A DNA stretch of 64,000 nt, taken from assembly GCA_002238825.1 (NCBI GenBank), contig MPNC01000002.1, positions 425,180 through 489,179 of the forward strand. Reading direction: 5' to 3'. The notes beneath the pieces were generated by a model. The model was not told the origin of the DNA and did no database searches. It was given only the letters and a program-made list of their open reading frames with translations. Origin of the DNA: SAR202 cluster bacterium bin87. GTDB taxonomy: Bacteria; Chloroflexota; Dehalococcoidia; Lucifugimonadales; UBA3495. Shown here piece after piece: positions 42,887 to 52,762 of this stretch (position 1 is its first letter; each line of letters opens with the position of its first letter). The translations under genes were made by a program, and so were the position numbers.

Positions 42887-44386
42887 ATGCTGGATACCAC
42901 CGTGGGGATCGCAACGCTGGTCATAGCGTGCGCCGTTTTCCTCGTCCTCGGCCTGACCTATGCCTGGCGGCGACGGCGCCAGAGCGTCGAGGACTACACC
43001 ACCTCGCGCAACCACGCTCCGTTCAACGTCGGTATCGCCACGTTGGTCGCCTCGATGTTCGGCACCTGGGTTCTCCTGAGCCCGGGTGAGTCCGGCGCCA
43101 ACTTCGGCATCATCTCCCTGGTCGGTTACGCCCTCGGGATGGCCGGAATCCCGGTCATGTTCATGTTCGTGGGCCCGAGAATCCGCCAGCTTATGCCCAA
43201 CGGCCACTCGGTCACCGAGTACGTTCGCCATCGGTTTGGCCTGGTTCCCTTCGTCGCCATCTTCGTCGTCATCATCTTTGTCATCGGCATCTTCATCACC
43301 GCCGAGATGACCGCGATCACCGCCGCGGTGAGCATCCTCACCGGTTCCCCGGCCTGGGCCACCGCCGTCGCCGTCGGAATCGTCGTCATCGCCTACACGG
43401 CCTACGGTGGCCTGCGCGTTTCCATCTATACCGACCGGATCCAGTTCTGGATCCTGATCCCGGTGCTCCTCCTCCTGGTCATCGTGGCCGCCGTTCTGGT
43501 CGGCGGCTCTGGAGCCTGGGGCGCTGCGAAGCAGGCCGGCCTGCTGTCCGTAACCTCATCCGGCAGTTACTTCTTCGGCATCGTGCTGATCATCGGCATC
43601 ATCGCCTCCAACGCCTTCCACCCCGGAATGTGGCAGCGGGTATACACCGTGGAGAGCCAGGCCGCCCTCAACCGCTCCCTCTGGGGCGCAGCGGCCATCG
43701 CCATTCCGTTGACCTTCCTCATGGGTATGGCCGGCATCGCCGCCGTTGGCAACGGCTCCGTCGGTCCTTTTGAATATCCTGCCGTGGCCGCTGCCCTGTT
43801 CGCCCTGGCCTCCGACGTGTTTCCTCTGTGGATGCACTTCCTGATCCTCATCTGCGCCCTGATGCTGGCCATGAGCACCCTGGACACCCTGATGAACGGC
43901 CTGGCCAGCGGCATGGCCGCCGACCTCGCCGGGATCGGACTGGAACGGGGAATGCTCTTGCGTTTGGCCCGCGCCGTCACGGTGATCGTGGCCATACCCG
44001 CCATCATCGTGGCGTCCCAGGGACACAGCGTGCTCTACGTCTTCCTCATCGCTGACCTGCTCGGCGCAGCCATCGCGGTTCCCATGCTGACCGGCCTGTA
44101 CTCAAGCCGGATGCCCGGCTGGGGCGTGCTGCTGGCTGGGGGCGTCGGCATCATCATCGGCGCACTGTTCTATCCCAAGCCCGACCTGCTCTCTCCGTGG
44201 GCGCTGACCGCACCCGCTGGCGGGCAGATGTTCTGGGCCTTCGCGTCGGCCCTGGTCGTTTCGTCCGTCATCTCCGCGGTGGTGGTATTCGGACAGCGCC
44301 TCGTGGCTCCGGACAGCGAGTACGACTTCGCCATCCTCAACGCGGACGTCCAGCTTATTGACGAACCTTCCGTAGCGGACGACTAA
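42887..44386 (+). CDS. sodium:solute symporter family protein (riboswitch-controlled)
   Basis: 499 residues with about 13 membrane helices of the SSS family (pantothenate/proline/urea symporter fold). The N-terminal helix begins TTVGIATLVIACAVFLVLGL; MFGTWVLLSPGESGANFGI, TAYGGLRVSIYTDRIQFWI and NAFHPGMWQRVYTVES are typical SSS segments. GGGAGG lies six bases before ATG 42887, right after a TPP riboswitch and ahead of thiC. It is therefore likely to import thiamine, its pyrimidine moiety or a precursor; that role rests on regulation and position, not on sequence. Confidence 0.85.
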   Translation: MLDTTVGIATLVIACAVFLVLGLTYAWRRRRQSVEDYTTSRNHAPFNVGIATLVASMFGTWVLLSPGESGANFGIISLVGYALGMAGIPVMFMFVGPRIRQLMPNGHSVTEYVRHRFGLVPFVAIFVVIIFVIGIFITAEMTAITAAVSILTGSPAWATAVAVGIVVIAYTAYGGLRVSIYTDRIQFWILIPVLLLLVIVAAVLVGGSGAWGAAKQAGLLSVTSSGSYFFGIVLIIGIIASNAFHPGMWQRVYTVESQAALNRSLWGAAAIAIPLTFLMGMAGIAAVGNGSVGPFEYPAVAAALFALASDVFPLWMHFLILICALMLAMSTLDTLMNGLASGMAADLAGIGLERGMLLRLARAVTVIVAIPAIIVASQGHSVLYVFLIADLLGAAIAVPMLTGLYSSRMPGWGVLLAGGVGIIIGALFYPKPDLLSPWALTAPAGGQMFWAFASALVVSSVISAVVVFGQRLVAPDSEYDFAILNADVQLIDEPSVADD

Positions 44387-46351
<1,965 letters not shown>

Positions 46352-46375
46352 CGCGCGTCGTCAATCTGCCAAAAC

Positions 46376-46403
46376 GTAGGGGCGAATAATCATTCGCCCC
46401 TAC
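46376..46403. repeat. 28-bp palindrome, copy 3
   Basis: GTAGGGGCGAATAA followed by TCATTCGCCCCTAC: one mismatch from a perfect palindrome. It lies between the convergent ends of thiC and a LigB-like gene. Confidence 0.85.
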
Positions 46404-46429
46404 CTCTTTAACGGTGTCGCGGAGAGCCT

Positions 46430-47476
46430 TTACCTGAACACCGCCAGGCACTTGGTGGAGTTGAAGATGTACGTCTCGTACCAGTCGACGATCTCCGCCT
46501 TGTAGCCCAGTTCTTCCACCGCTCCCACCAGGCACGCCCAGTTGAGCAGTTCCTGCTGGCCGGCGTCTTCGATCTGCGCCGTTGAGATGCCCGCCCACGC
46601 CTGGTACTCGCCCGCCTTCATTTCCTCAAACCGTGCTCGGTCCGATTCGATGTCGGGGTAGAGCCACCAGTTCTTCTCCGTCAGGAAGGCGTGGGACCAG
46701 GACGACGACGCGATCAGGGCGACCCGATACGGCGATTCCTTCAGCGCCTGCGCCGCCGCCGCGCCGATCTGCATGCACCGCTTGGGCGAAGGGCCGGGCG
46801 GGTCCGGGTCCGGCGAACGTTGCTCGCTGCCGCCCTGGTTGCGGATCACCCGGCTGCCGTAGCAGTTCACCAGCATCGGCACCACCGGATAGTCGAACCC
46901 CGTGCGGTCGTAATCAAGGTACAGAATGGTGTTCAGGATGGCGTGGCCCAGCCCCGGCTCATGCAGCGGCTGGTACGCGTAGGACATGTCAACGCCCCGG
47001 TCGATCATGCCGGACACCAGCGCCCGCGCGCCATGCTTGTGTCCCTTGAACTTGAAGACCGTGTCCGCACCCTCGTCCCAGACGTTCCGGCGCGCCGATC
47101 CGTTGCCGTTGTCGAAGGGCTGGCAGTTGAACTCGTCGTAGGCCAGCACGCAGAAAGGCGGGATGATGTCCTCTTTGAAGTTCTCGTACTGGTCGTCGCC
47201 CCAGATCACCACGAAGTCGGGGTTGAACGCGTCCAGTTCCTTCCGAAGTTCGCGGAAGCCGGCCACCATGCGCTCCCGCAGTCGCACCGCCGACGCGTAC
47301 CCCTCGTCCTCCCCGAATTCCACCCGCATGGGCTCCGGCCAGTTCAGCGGGTTCTTCATCTCGGCGGGTATCCGGTCATTGGTCCTCAGCGTCCGCTTCA
47401 GCGAAGACTCCCCGTCCTCGTCAGGCCGGATGAACGACGGCGAATGTGTCAGTCCCAGCCCCAGTATTTCAGCCAT
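46430..47476 (-). CDS. class III extradiol dioxygenase LigB-like protein
   Basis: 348 residues. MAEILGLGLTHSPSFI carries the first His at residue 11 by the LigB pattern; VVIWGDDQYENFKEDIIPPF, SGMIDRGVDMSYAYQPLHEPGLGHA and VALIASSSWSHAFL are family segments. AAGGAGGG precedes ATG 47476. It is a tandem paralogue of the gene at 47555-48589, with long identical stretches such as IDRGVDM and DPDPPGPSPKRC. Ring-cleavage substrate unknown. Confidence 0.85.
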   Translation of the reverse strand: MAEILGLGLTHSPSFIRPDEDGESSLKRTLRTNDRIPAEMKNPLNWPEPMRVEFGEDEGYASAVRLRERMVAGFRELRKELDAFNPDFVVIWGDDQYENFKEDIIPPFCVLAYDEFNCQPFDNGNGSARRNVWDEGADTVFKFKGHKHGARALVSGMIDRGVDMSYAYQPLHEPGLGHAILNTILYLDYDRTGFDYPVVPMLVNCYGSRVIRNQGGSEQRSPDPDPPGPSPKRCMQIGAAAAQALKESPYRVALIASSSWSHAFLTEKNWWLYPDIESDRARFEEMKAGEYQAWAGISTAQIEDAGQQELLNWACLVGAVEELGYKAEIVDWYETYIFNSTKCLAVFR

Positions 47477-47504
47477 GATTGCCCTCCTTAACCTCGATAT
47501 CGTC

Positions 47505-47532
47505 GTAGGGGCGATTAGTAATTCGCCCCCAC
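47505..47532. repeat. 28-bp palindrome, copy 4 (imperfect)
   Basis: GTAGGGGCGATTAGTAATTC then GCCCCCAC. It sits in the 78-base gap between the two tandem LigB-like genes. Confidence 0.8.
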
Positions 47533-47554
47533 ACCCCCGGTCAGGATCGTTCTG

Positions 47555-48589
47555 CTACTTGAAAATCGCCAGGCATTTGTTGGAGTTGAAGACGTACGTC
47601 TCCACGTAGTCCAGGATTTCCGGCTTGTAGTCCAGCGTGTCCATGGCGCCGGCCAGGCACATCCAGTTCAGCATCTCCTGCTGGCCGGCGTCCTCAACCT
47701 GGTCGGTGGAGATGCGCGCCCAGGCCTGGTAGTCGCCGGCTTTCAGCTCCTCAAACCGTGCCCGGTCCGACTCGATGTCGGGCCACAGCCAGTGGTTCTT
47801 CTCCACCAGGAACGCATGGGACCACGACGACGACGCGATCAGCGCCACCCGGTAGGGCGAGTCCTTCAGCGTCTCGGCGGCCGCCGCGCCAACCTGCAAA
47901 CACCGCTTCGGCGAGGGTCCGGGCGGGTCCGGATCGGGCAGGTACTCCACGGCGCCGCCGCGGTTGCGGATCACCTTGCTGCCGTAGCAGTTCACCAGCA
48001 TCGGAACCACGGGATAGTCAAACCCCTTCCGATCATAGTCCAGGTAGAGCAGCGTGTTCAGGATGGCGTGACCCAACCCCGACTCGTGCAGTCCCTGGTA
48101 GGCATAGGCCATGTCGACGCCGCGGTCGATCATTCCCGAGACCAGCGTGCGCGCGGCCTCTTTGTTCCCCTTGTACTTGAACACCTTGTCCTGGGGCTCG
48201 CCCCAGAAGTTCCGCTGGCGGTGCGCGAAGGGCTGGCACTCGAAGTCGTCATAGGCCAGAACGCAGAATGGAGGGATGATGTCCTCGCGGAAGTTCTCGT
48301 ACTGGTCATCGCCCCAGATCACCACGAAGTCGGGATTGAAGGCGTCCAGCTCCTCGCGGATGCGCCGGAAGCCAGCCACCAGGCGAGCCCGGTGTTCCAG
48401 CGACGAGGCGTACCCTTCGTCCTCGCCGTACTCGATCCGCATCGGCTCGGGCCAACTGCTGGGGTTCTTCATCTCCTCCGGGATCCGCTGGTTCCCGCGC
48501 AGCGTCCTCTTGAGGGGGATCGCCTTGTCTTCATCGGGAGAAATCAGGGGTGGGTAATGCGTGAGGCCAAGCCCCAGGATCTCTGCCAT
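47555..48589 (-). CDS. class III extradiol dioxygenase LigB-like protein (tandem paralogue)
   Basis: 344 residues from ATG 48589, which has GGAAGG just upstream; the open frame continues 65 residues further but that part is unlike the family. MAEILGLGLTHYPPLI, VVIWGDDQYENFREDIIPPF, SGMIDRGVDMAYAYQGLHESGLGHA and LIASSSWSHAFLVEKNHW align directly with the neighbour. THYPP replaces THSPS at the first metal motif; the histidine is kept. It is the promoter-proximal gene of the reverse-strand pair and may differ in substrate from its twin. Confidence 0.85.
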   Translation of the reverse strand: MAEILGLGLTHYPPLISPDEDKAIPLKRTLRGNQRIPEEMKNPSSWPEPMRIEYGEDEGYASSLEHRARLVAGFRRIREELDAFNPDFVVIWGDDQYENFREDIIPPFCVLAYDDFECQPFAHRQRNFWGEPQDKVFKYKGNKEAARTLVSGMIDRGVDMAYAYQGLHESGLGHAILNTLLYLDYDRKGFDYPVVPMLVNCYGSKVIRNRGGAVEYLPDPDPPGPSPKRCLQVGAAAAETLKDSPYRVALIASSSWSHAFLVEKNHWLWPDIESDRARFEELKAGDYQAWARISTDQVEDAGQQEMLNWMCLAGAMDTLDYKPEILDYVETYVFNSNKCLAIFK

Positions 48590-48773
48590 TTGGTCACCTT
48601 CCTTAAATAACGCGGAGTTGGTGGTAATGATGGCGCCATTTTCTGTATCCCGCCGGGATGTGTCAACCGAGCGCGTGCGGCGTCCGAATTCCTTCGCGCC
48701 CAGTCCACGCTTCCCCGGGGTTGAACAGAGCGCGCGTTCAGCATCACGGGGACGTGCCAGGCAGCCGTCGTCC

Positions 48774-48920
48774 CTCACGCGCACCCAGTTTATTCAGAAC
48801 CGTCATTGCGAGCGCAGCGTGGCAATCTGGCTAGGGCCGGGGCCGTCGCTATGCCAACGAGATTGCCGCGTCGCTTCGCTCCTGGCAATGACGGGTTTGC
48901 GGAAACTGGATCCGCGTGAG
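48774..48920. repeat. long-hairpin dispersed repeat (GTCATTGCGAG family), copy 4
   Basis: Inner arm GTCATTGCGAG starts at 48802 and the partner ends at 48892. Outer arms CTCACGCG (48774-48781) with CGCGTGAG (48913-48920), and CCAGTTT (48784-48790) with AAACTGG (48903-48909), pair perfectly. It occupies the gap between the divergent LigB-like and thioredoxin-reductase genes; a TACAAT at 48963-48968 may be a -10 box. Confidence 0.8.
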
Positions 48921-49076
48921 GCCGTCGCTCACCCGCCCATCCAACGTAGAATCGTCGGATGGTACAATCGGAAATCATCCATCGGGTTTGAAACTCAGGC
49001 GCCTCGCATCCACGCAACAAACTCTCCGCGTCGGTATCAAATCCTGTATCCAATTGAACATTAGAGAGGTAATCCT

Positions 49077-50003
49077 GTGCCCGACCAGAACTTCGACGTC
49101 ATCATCATCGGCGGCGGCATGGCCGGCCTGACCGCCGGAATCTACGCCGCTCGCCAGGGCCTCAGCACCGCCGTCGTCGAGCAGATGATGGCAGGAGCGC
49201 AGATCATCAACCTGGAGCGCATTGAGAACTTCCCCGGGTTCCCCCAGGGCATCGCCGGCTACGAGCTCGGTCCGTCCACCCAGGAGCAGGCGATGAACGC
49301 CGGCGTCGAAATCCTGATGGATACCGTCGCCAGCGTTTCCTCTGACGGCGACTTCCTCCGCGTCGCCGGCGAGGGCGGGGGTTCCTATCTCGGCAAAGCG
49401 GTCATCATGGCCACCGGATCGACGCTGCGCACCCTGGGCATACCGGGCGAGGAGGAGTTCTTCGGCCGCGGCGTCTCCCACTGCGCCTCCTGCGACGGCC
49501 CGCTGTACATGGGACAAACCGTTGCCGTGGTCGGCGGCGGCGACTCGGCGGCCGACGAGGCCCTGACCCTGACCGAGTACACCGAGCGCGTTATCCTGTT
49601 CCACCGCGGCGACGGTCTCGATGCCCAGCAGGTACTCCAGGAACGCCTCGCTGCCAACCCGAAGATCGAGGTTCGTTACAACTCCGAGGTGGTGGAGGTC
49701 GTGGGCGAGGACACCGTCACCGGTGTGCGCGTCCGCAGCGCCGACGGCGAAAACGTCGAGCCCGTGGGCGGCCTCTTCGTTTACGTGGGCCTGGAACCCA
49801 ACTCGTCCCCGGTTTCCGACCTGGTTCCGCTGGACAACGCCGGCCACATCCCGGTGGGTCTTTCCATGGACACGCCCCAACCGGGCCTGTTCGCCGCCGG
49901 CGACATCCGCCAGCAGTCCGCGGCCCAGTTGGTCGCCTCCGCCGGCGACGGCGCCACCGCCGCCATCGCCGCGCACCGCTACATTCGCTCCCGTGAGTGG
50001 TGA
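49077..50003 (+). CDS. thioredoxin reductase-like NAD(P)/FAD oxidoreductase
   Basis: 308 residues. FAD binding is at VIIIGGGMAGLTAGIYAARQ, the redox pair is in SHCASCDGPLYMGQ (CxxC), the NADPH site is VAVVGGGDSAADEALTL, and GLFAAGDIRQQSAAQLVASAGDG closes the FAD domain. This matches the low-molecular-weight TrxB group. Start GTG 49077 follows GAGAGG. The MBL gene begins nine bases later, so they are co-transcribed. It may reduce thioredoxin or another disulphide protein; no trxA is in the window. Confidence 0.9.
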   Translation: MPDQNFDVIIIGGGMAGLTAGIYAARQGLSTAVVEQMMAGAQIINLERIENFPGFPQGIAGYELGPSTQEQAMNAGVEILMDTVASVSSDGDFLRVAGEGGGSYLGKAVIMATGSTLRTLGIPGEEEFFGRGVSHCASCDGPLYMGQTVAVVGGGDSAADEALTLTEYTERVILFHRGDGLDAQQVLQERLAANPKIEVRYNSEVVEVVGEDTVTGVRVRSADGENVEPVGGLFVYVGLEPNSSPVSDLVPLDNAGHIPVGLSMDTPQPGLFAAGDIRQQSAAQLVASAGDGATAAIAAHRYIRSREW

Positions 50004-50012
50004 GGTTTCCCC

Positions 50013-50843
50013 ATGCAGATCACCGACCACGTTTACAGCACCCACATCCAGGAAGACCCCAGCACCTTTGGGGCGATGCACCCCGGCGGCACCCAGATCT
50101 ACTTCGTGGGCGACCCCTCGGCAAGCATGGTCATGATCGACTCTGGCGAGCCCTACCGATTCTGGACCCGGCAGATCATCGACTACTGGCGCGAACTGGG
50201 CAGTCCGCGCATCGACGCCATCCTGATCACCCACGGCCACGGCGACCACACCGGCGGCCTCGACCGTCTGCAGGAAGAATTCGACTGCCCGGTGCGGTGC
50301 CATCCTAAGCTCGCGCCGCGCCTGCAGCATTCCCTGGGCGGCGATTCGGTCCATGCCCTGCGGGCCAACGAGACCATAGCCACCGGCGGCGGCGTCACCC
50401 TGCGACCCCTGTTCACGCCGGGCCACGAGGACGACCATGTCTGCTACTTCCTGCGCCCCGACCGGGTTCTGTTCAGCGGAGACAACCTGCTGGGCAACTC
50501 CTCGTCCAGCGTGCGCAACCTGAAGGAGTACATGACCTCCCTGGAACGCATGGCCCGCACCCGGCCGTTGGTGGTGTGCCCCGGCCACGGCAACACCATC
50601 ATCCGGGGTCAGCAGCGCATCCAGCAGCAGATCGCCCACCGCCTCAGCCGGGAGGACCAGGTGCTGGCCGCGCTGGACTCCGGCGCAACCACCGTGGATG
50701 AAATCGTCACCGCCGTGTACCCGCGCAACCTGCGCAGATCCCTGCGCGCCGCCGCGGGACGCAACGTGCGTACCCACCTGGAGAAACTGCGCCAGGAAAA
50801 CCGCGTCATCGAGCGCGAAGCCACCTACGTCCTGCCGGATTAG
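50013..50843 (+). CDS. metallo-beta-lactamase fold hydrolase with C-terminal winged helix
   Basis: 276 residues. The zinc motif is ILITHGHGDHTGGLDRL, later ligands lie in LFTPGHEDDHVCYFL and VLFSGDNLLGNSSS, and VVCPGHGNTI is the last. The C-terminal ~70 residues (LAALDSGATTVDEIVTAVYP ... NVRTHLEKLRQENRVIERE) form a winged-helix tail as in the LACTB2/beta-lactamase-like group. It sits in an operon with a thioredoxin reductase-like gene. Thioester or RNA hydrolysis are both known in this group. Confidence 0.85.
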   Translation: MQITDHVYSTHIQEDPSTFGAMHPGGTQIYFVGDPSASMVMIDSGEPYRFWTRQIIDYWRELGSPRIDAILITHGHGDHTGGLDRLQEEFDCPVRCHPKLAPRLQHSLGGDSVHALRANETIATGGGVTLRPLFTPGHEDDHVCYFLRPDRVLFSGDNLLGNSSSSVRNLKEYMTSLERMARTRPLVVCPGHGNTIIRGQQRIQQQIAHRLSREDQVLAALDSGATTVDEIVTAVYPRNLRRSLRAAAGRNVRTHLEKLRQENRVIEREATYVLPD

Positions 50844-50935
50844 GCGGCCTCCCGGATCCGCCGTCCCGTCGGGTTAGGCAGTTCCCCCGATCAGCCGTCC
50901 TGCCAGATTAGAAGTCGCGGGAGCGTCCCTCCACT

Positions 50936-51118
50936 ATGATTTACCGGGCAACCGGCGCTGCCGGGGCGATAGGTTGCGGACTGGCGATTTTGTGCCTGGG
51001 CCTGTTCCTGCTCACGCCGGTGGCGGTTCTCTTGTTAAAAGGGGTAGGGTGGACCCTCATGGCCGTGGGCGTCCTGCTGGCAGCGGTCGGAGCATGGGCC
51101 TGGTGGAAGCGCCGATAG
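50936..51118 (+). CDS. small hydrophobic protein, two membrane segments
   Basis: 60 residues with two likely membrane helices: GCGLAILCLGLFLLTPVAVL and GWTLMAVGVLLAAVGAWAW, ending in a positive tail WKRR. ATG 50936 has GGGAG about ten bases upstream. No family recognised. It lies in the gap between the MBL gene and the RdhA-like gene. Confidence 0.45.
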   Translation: MIYRATGAAGAIGCGLAILCLGLFLLTPVAVLLLKGVGWTLMAVGVLLAAVGAWAWWKRR

Positions 51119-51270
51119 CGGCGATTCCGGGAACTACGGCAGCCCGCGACGCATTCCGGGGAGCGTGTCGGATTGGTGTATACGCCTCGCCGCAAATCGC
51201 CGTCGAAACCCTGCTCTGCGCCGCTATTCGCCATCGCACACGATTTCCAGTGGGAACTTGACGCTGGTTG

Positions 51271-51299
51271 TTGACAAAGGGGTAACTAGGGTATAAATT
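51271..51299 (+). promoter_or_regulatory. promoter of the RdhA-like gene
   Basis: Consensus TTGACA (51271-51276) is followed after 15 bases by TATAAA (51292-51297), or after 17 bases by TAAATT (51294-51299). GAGGAGG precedes the ATG. Confidence 0.7.
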
Positions 51300-51352
51300 G
51301 CCCCAAATGCCGCCGCAATCCTGCGGCCAAGCCAACCAGCGAGGAGGCTAAT

Positions 51353-52630
51353 ATGCTTAACATTGGGCACGAGGTAGTCCGTCCCGGAAGGCACTGGGGG
51401 GACGCTGATGTCACCATTCCGGTTCCGGAAGAACTGGAAACCACCCCTGGTATCCCCATGACCGGCCGTGAAATTGACTGGTACGCCCGCGAATATCCGC
51501 TGGAAACCATGAACATCACCGAGCGGGCTTCCCGCGACTGGTCCAACACCCTGCGCGACCTCCACGCCGAGATGCGTGAGATCCGCAAAGAGCACGACAA
51601 GCTCAACAGCAACCTCATCATGGCCGCCCGCTCCACCATGGAAATGGACGCCACTGCTGAGGCCTCCGGCGACGACATCTCGCAGCTGGTTAAGGACAAG
51701 GCCCGCCAGCTCGGTTACCTCGAAGTCGGTATCACCTCCTACGACCCGCGCTACGACTACAAGAGCAAGCGCGGCTTCACCGTTCTGCCCCACGCCATTT
51801 GCTTGGCCTATGAGCAGGACTTCGAGCCCACGCAGACCATCCCCAGCGTTGACGCCGAGATCGTGCACTCCAGCACCTATCGGACGCAGGCTGCGGCCGG
51901 CCTCGAGCTCGGTAACTTCATCCGCTCCCTGGGCTACAAGGCCCACGTCATCCACTCCAGCGACGCCACCGGCCCGGTGATCCCCATGTTCGTGGCCGCC
52001 GGCCTCGGCCAGCTGGGTGCCTGCGGATACCTGCTGTCCCCGCACACCGGCAACCGCATGCGGCTGATGATGATCACCACCGACGCCAATGTCACCTACG
52101 ACTCGCCCGTCGACTACGGCATCCATGCCTTCTGTCAGGTGTGTCAGGTCTGCGTGAACCGCTGCCCCGGCCGCGCGCTCATGCGTGACAAGATCTGGTG
52201 GCGCGGAATTGAGAAGAACAAGCTCTACTTCAAGCGCTGTCGCCCGGTCATGGCTCGCTACCTCGGCTGTGGCGTGTGCATGAAGGTTTGCCCCATCCAG
52301 AAGTATGGCCTCAAGAACACGATGGAGCACTATGCCGCCACCGGTCAGGTCCTCGGCAAGGGCACCCACGACCTCGAAGGTTACAACCTGGAAGGCAAGG
52401 GCTACTTCGGCCCCGGCGAACTCCCCGTCTTCGAGCGCGGCTTCTTCGAAATGCCGCACGGCAACTCCGACGAGTGGGCTTTCGAGTCCATGAAGGACGC
52501 CGCTCGTGACAACGACGGTGAGATCCCCGACGAGATGCTGGAGGACCTCAAGCTCCAGATCCAGCGCGCCATCCAGCTGCAGTCCGGCGACGTCCTGCAG
52601 ATGATGGCCGAGGACCAGGACTACATCTAG
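51353..52630 (+). CDS. reductive dehalogenase-like protein without Tat signal (RdhA/QueG-type cobalamin-Fe-S fold)
   Basis: 425 residues. The cobalamin-binding core has MFVAAGLGQLGACGYLLSPH and GNRMRLMMITTDANV, patterned on RdhA and epoxyqueuosine reductase. Two [4Fe-4S] clusters are supplied by CQVCQVCVNRCPG and by CGVCMKVCPI with an upstream KRC. A twin-arginine signal and an RdhB membrane anchor are absent, so a cytoplasmic enzyme is expected, unlike respiratory dehalogenases. The N-terminal ~110 residues (ITERASRDWSNTLRDLHAEM) look helical. GAGGAGG, a near-consensus promoter and a strong terminator suggest high monocistronic expression. Dehalogenation is inference. Confidence 0.75.
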   Translation: MLNIGHEVVRPGRHWGDADVTIPVPEELETTPGIPMTGREIDWYAREYPLETMNITERASRDWSNTLRDLHAEMREIRKEHDKLNSNLIMAARSTMEMDATAEASGDDISQLVKDKARQLGYLEVGITSYDPRYDYKSKRGFTVLPHAICLAYEQDFEPTQTIPSVDAEIVHSSTYRTQAAAGLELGNFIRSLGYKAHVIHSSDATGPVIPMFVAAGLGQLGACGYLLSPHTGNRMRLMMITTDANVTYDSPVDYGIHAFCQVCQVCVNRCPGRALMRDKIWWRGIEKNKLYFKRCRPVMARYLGCGVCMKVCPIQKYGLKNTMEHYAATGQVLGKGTHDLEGYNLEGKGYFGPGELPVFERGFFEMPHGNSDEWAFESMKDAARDNDGEIPDEMLEDLKLQIQRAIQLQSGDVLQMMAEDQDYI

Positions 52631-52664
52631 TAGCCCAGTCCCACATCTCGCCATATCGGCAATC

Positions 52665-52696
52665 GGCCGGCGGGTATCGCACCCGCCGGCCTTTTT
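52665..52696 (+). terminator. strong rho-independent terminator after RdhA-like gene
   Basis: GGCCGGCGGGT (52665-52675) pairs with ACCCGCCGGCC (52681-52691), followed by TTTTT. Confidence 0.95.
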
Positions 52697-52762
52697 ATGC
52701 CCTTCCTCGCAAGATAGATAGTCGGCGCAACACGCGCCTGTTCGTCAACCTTTCCAGTTGCC

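Noticed and set aside
48590-48784. 65-residue N-terminal extension of the LigB-like protein at 47555-48589
   Set aside because: The internal ATG 48589 has GGAAGG upstream and matches the MAEILGLG start of its twin; the extension is unlike the family.
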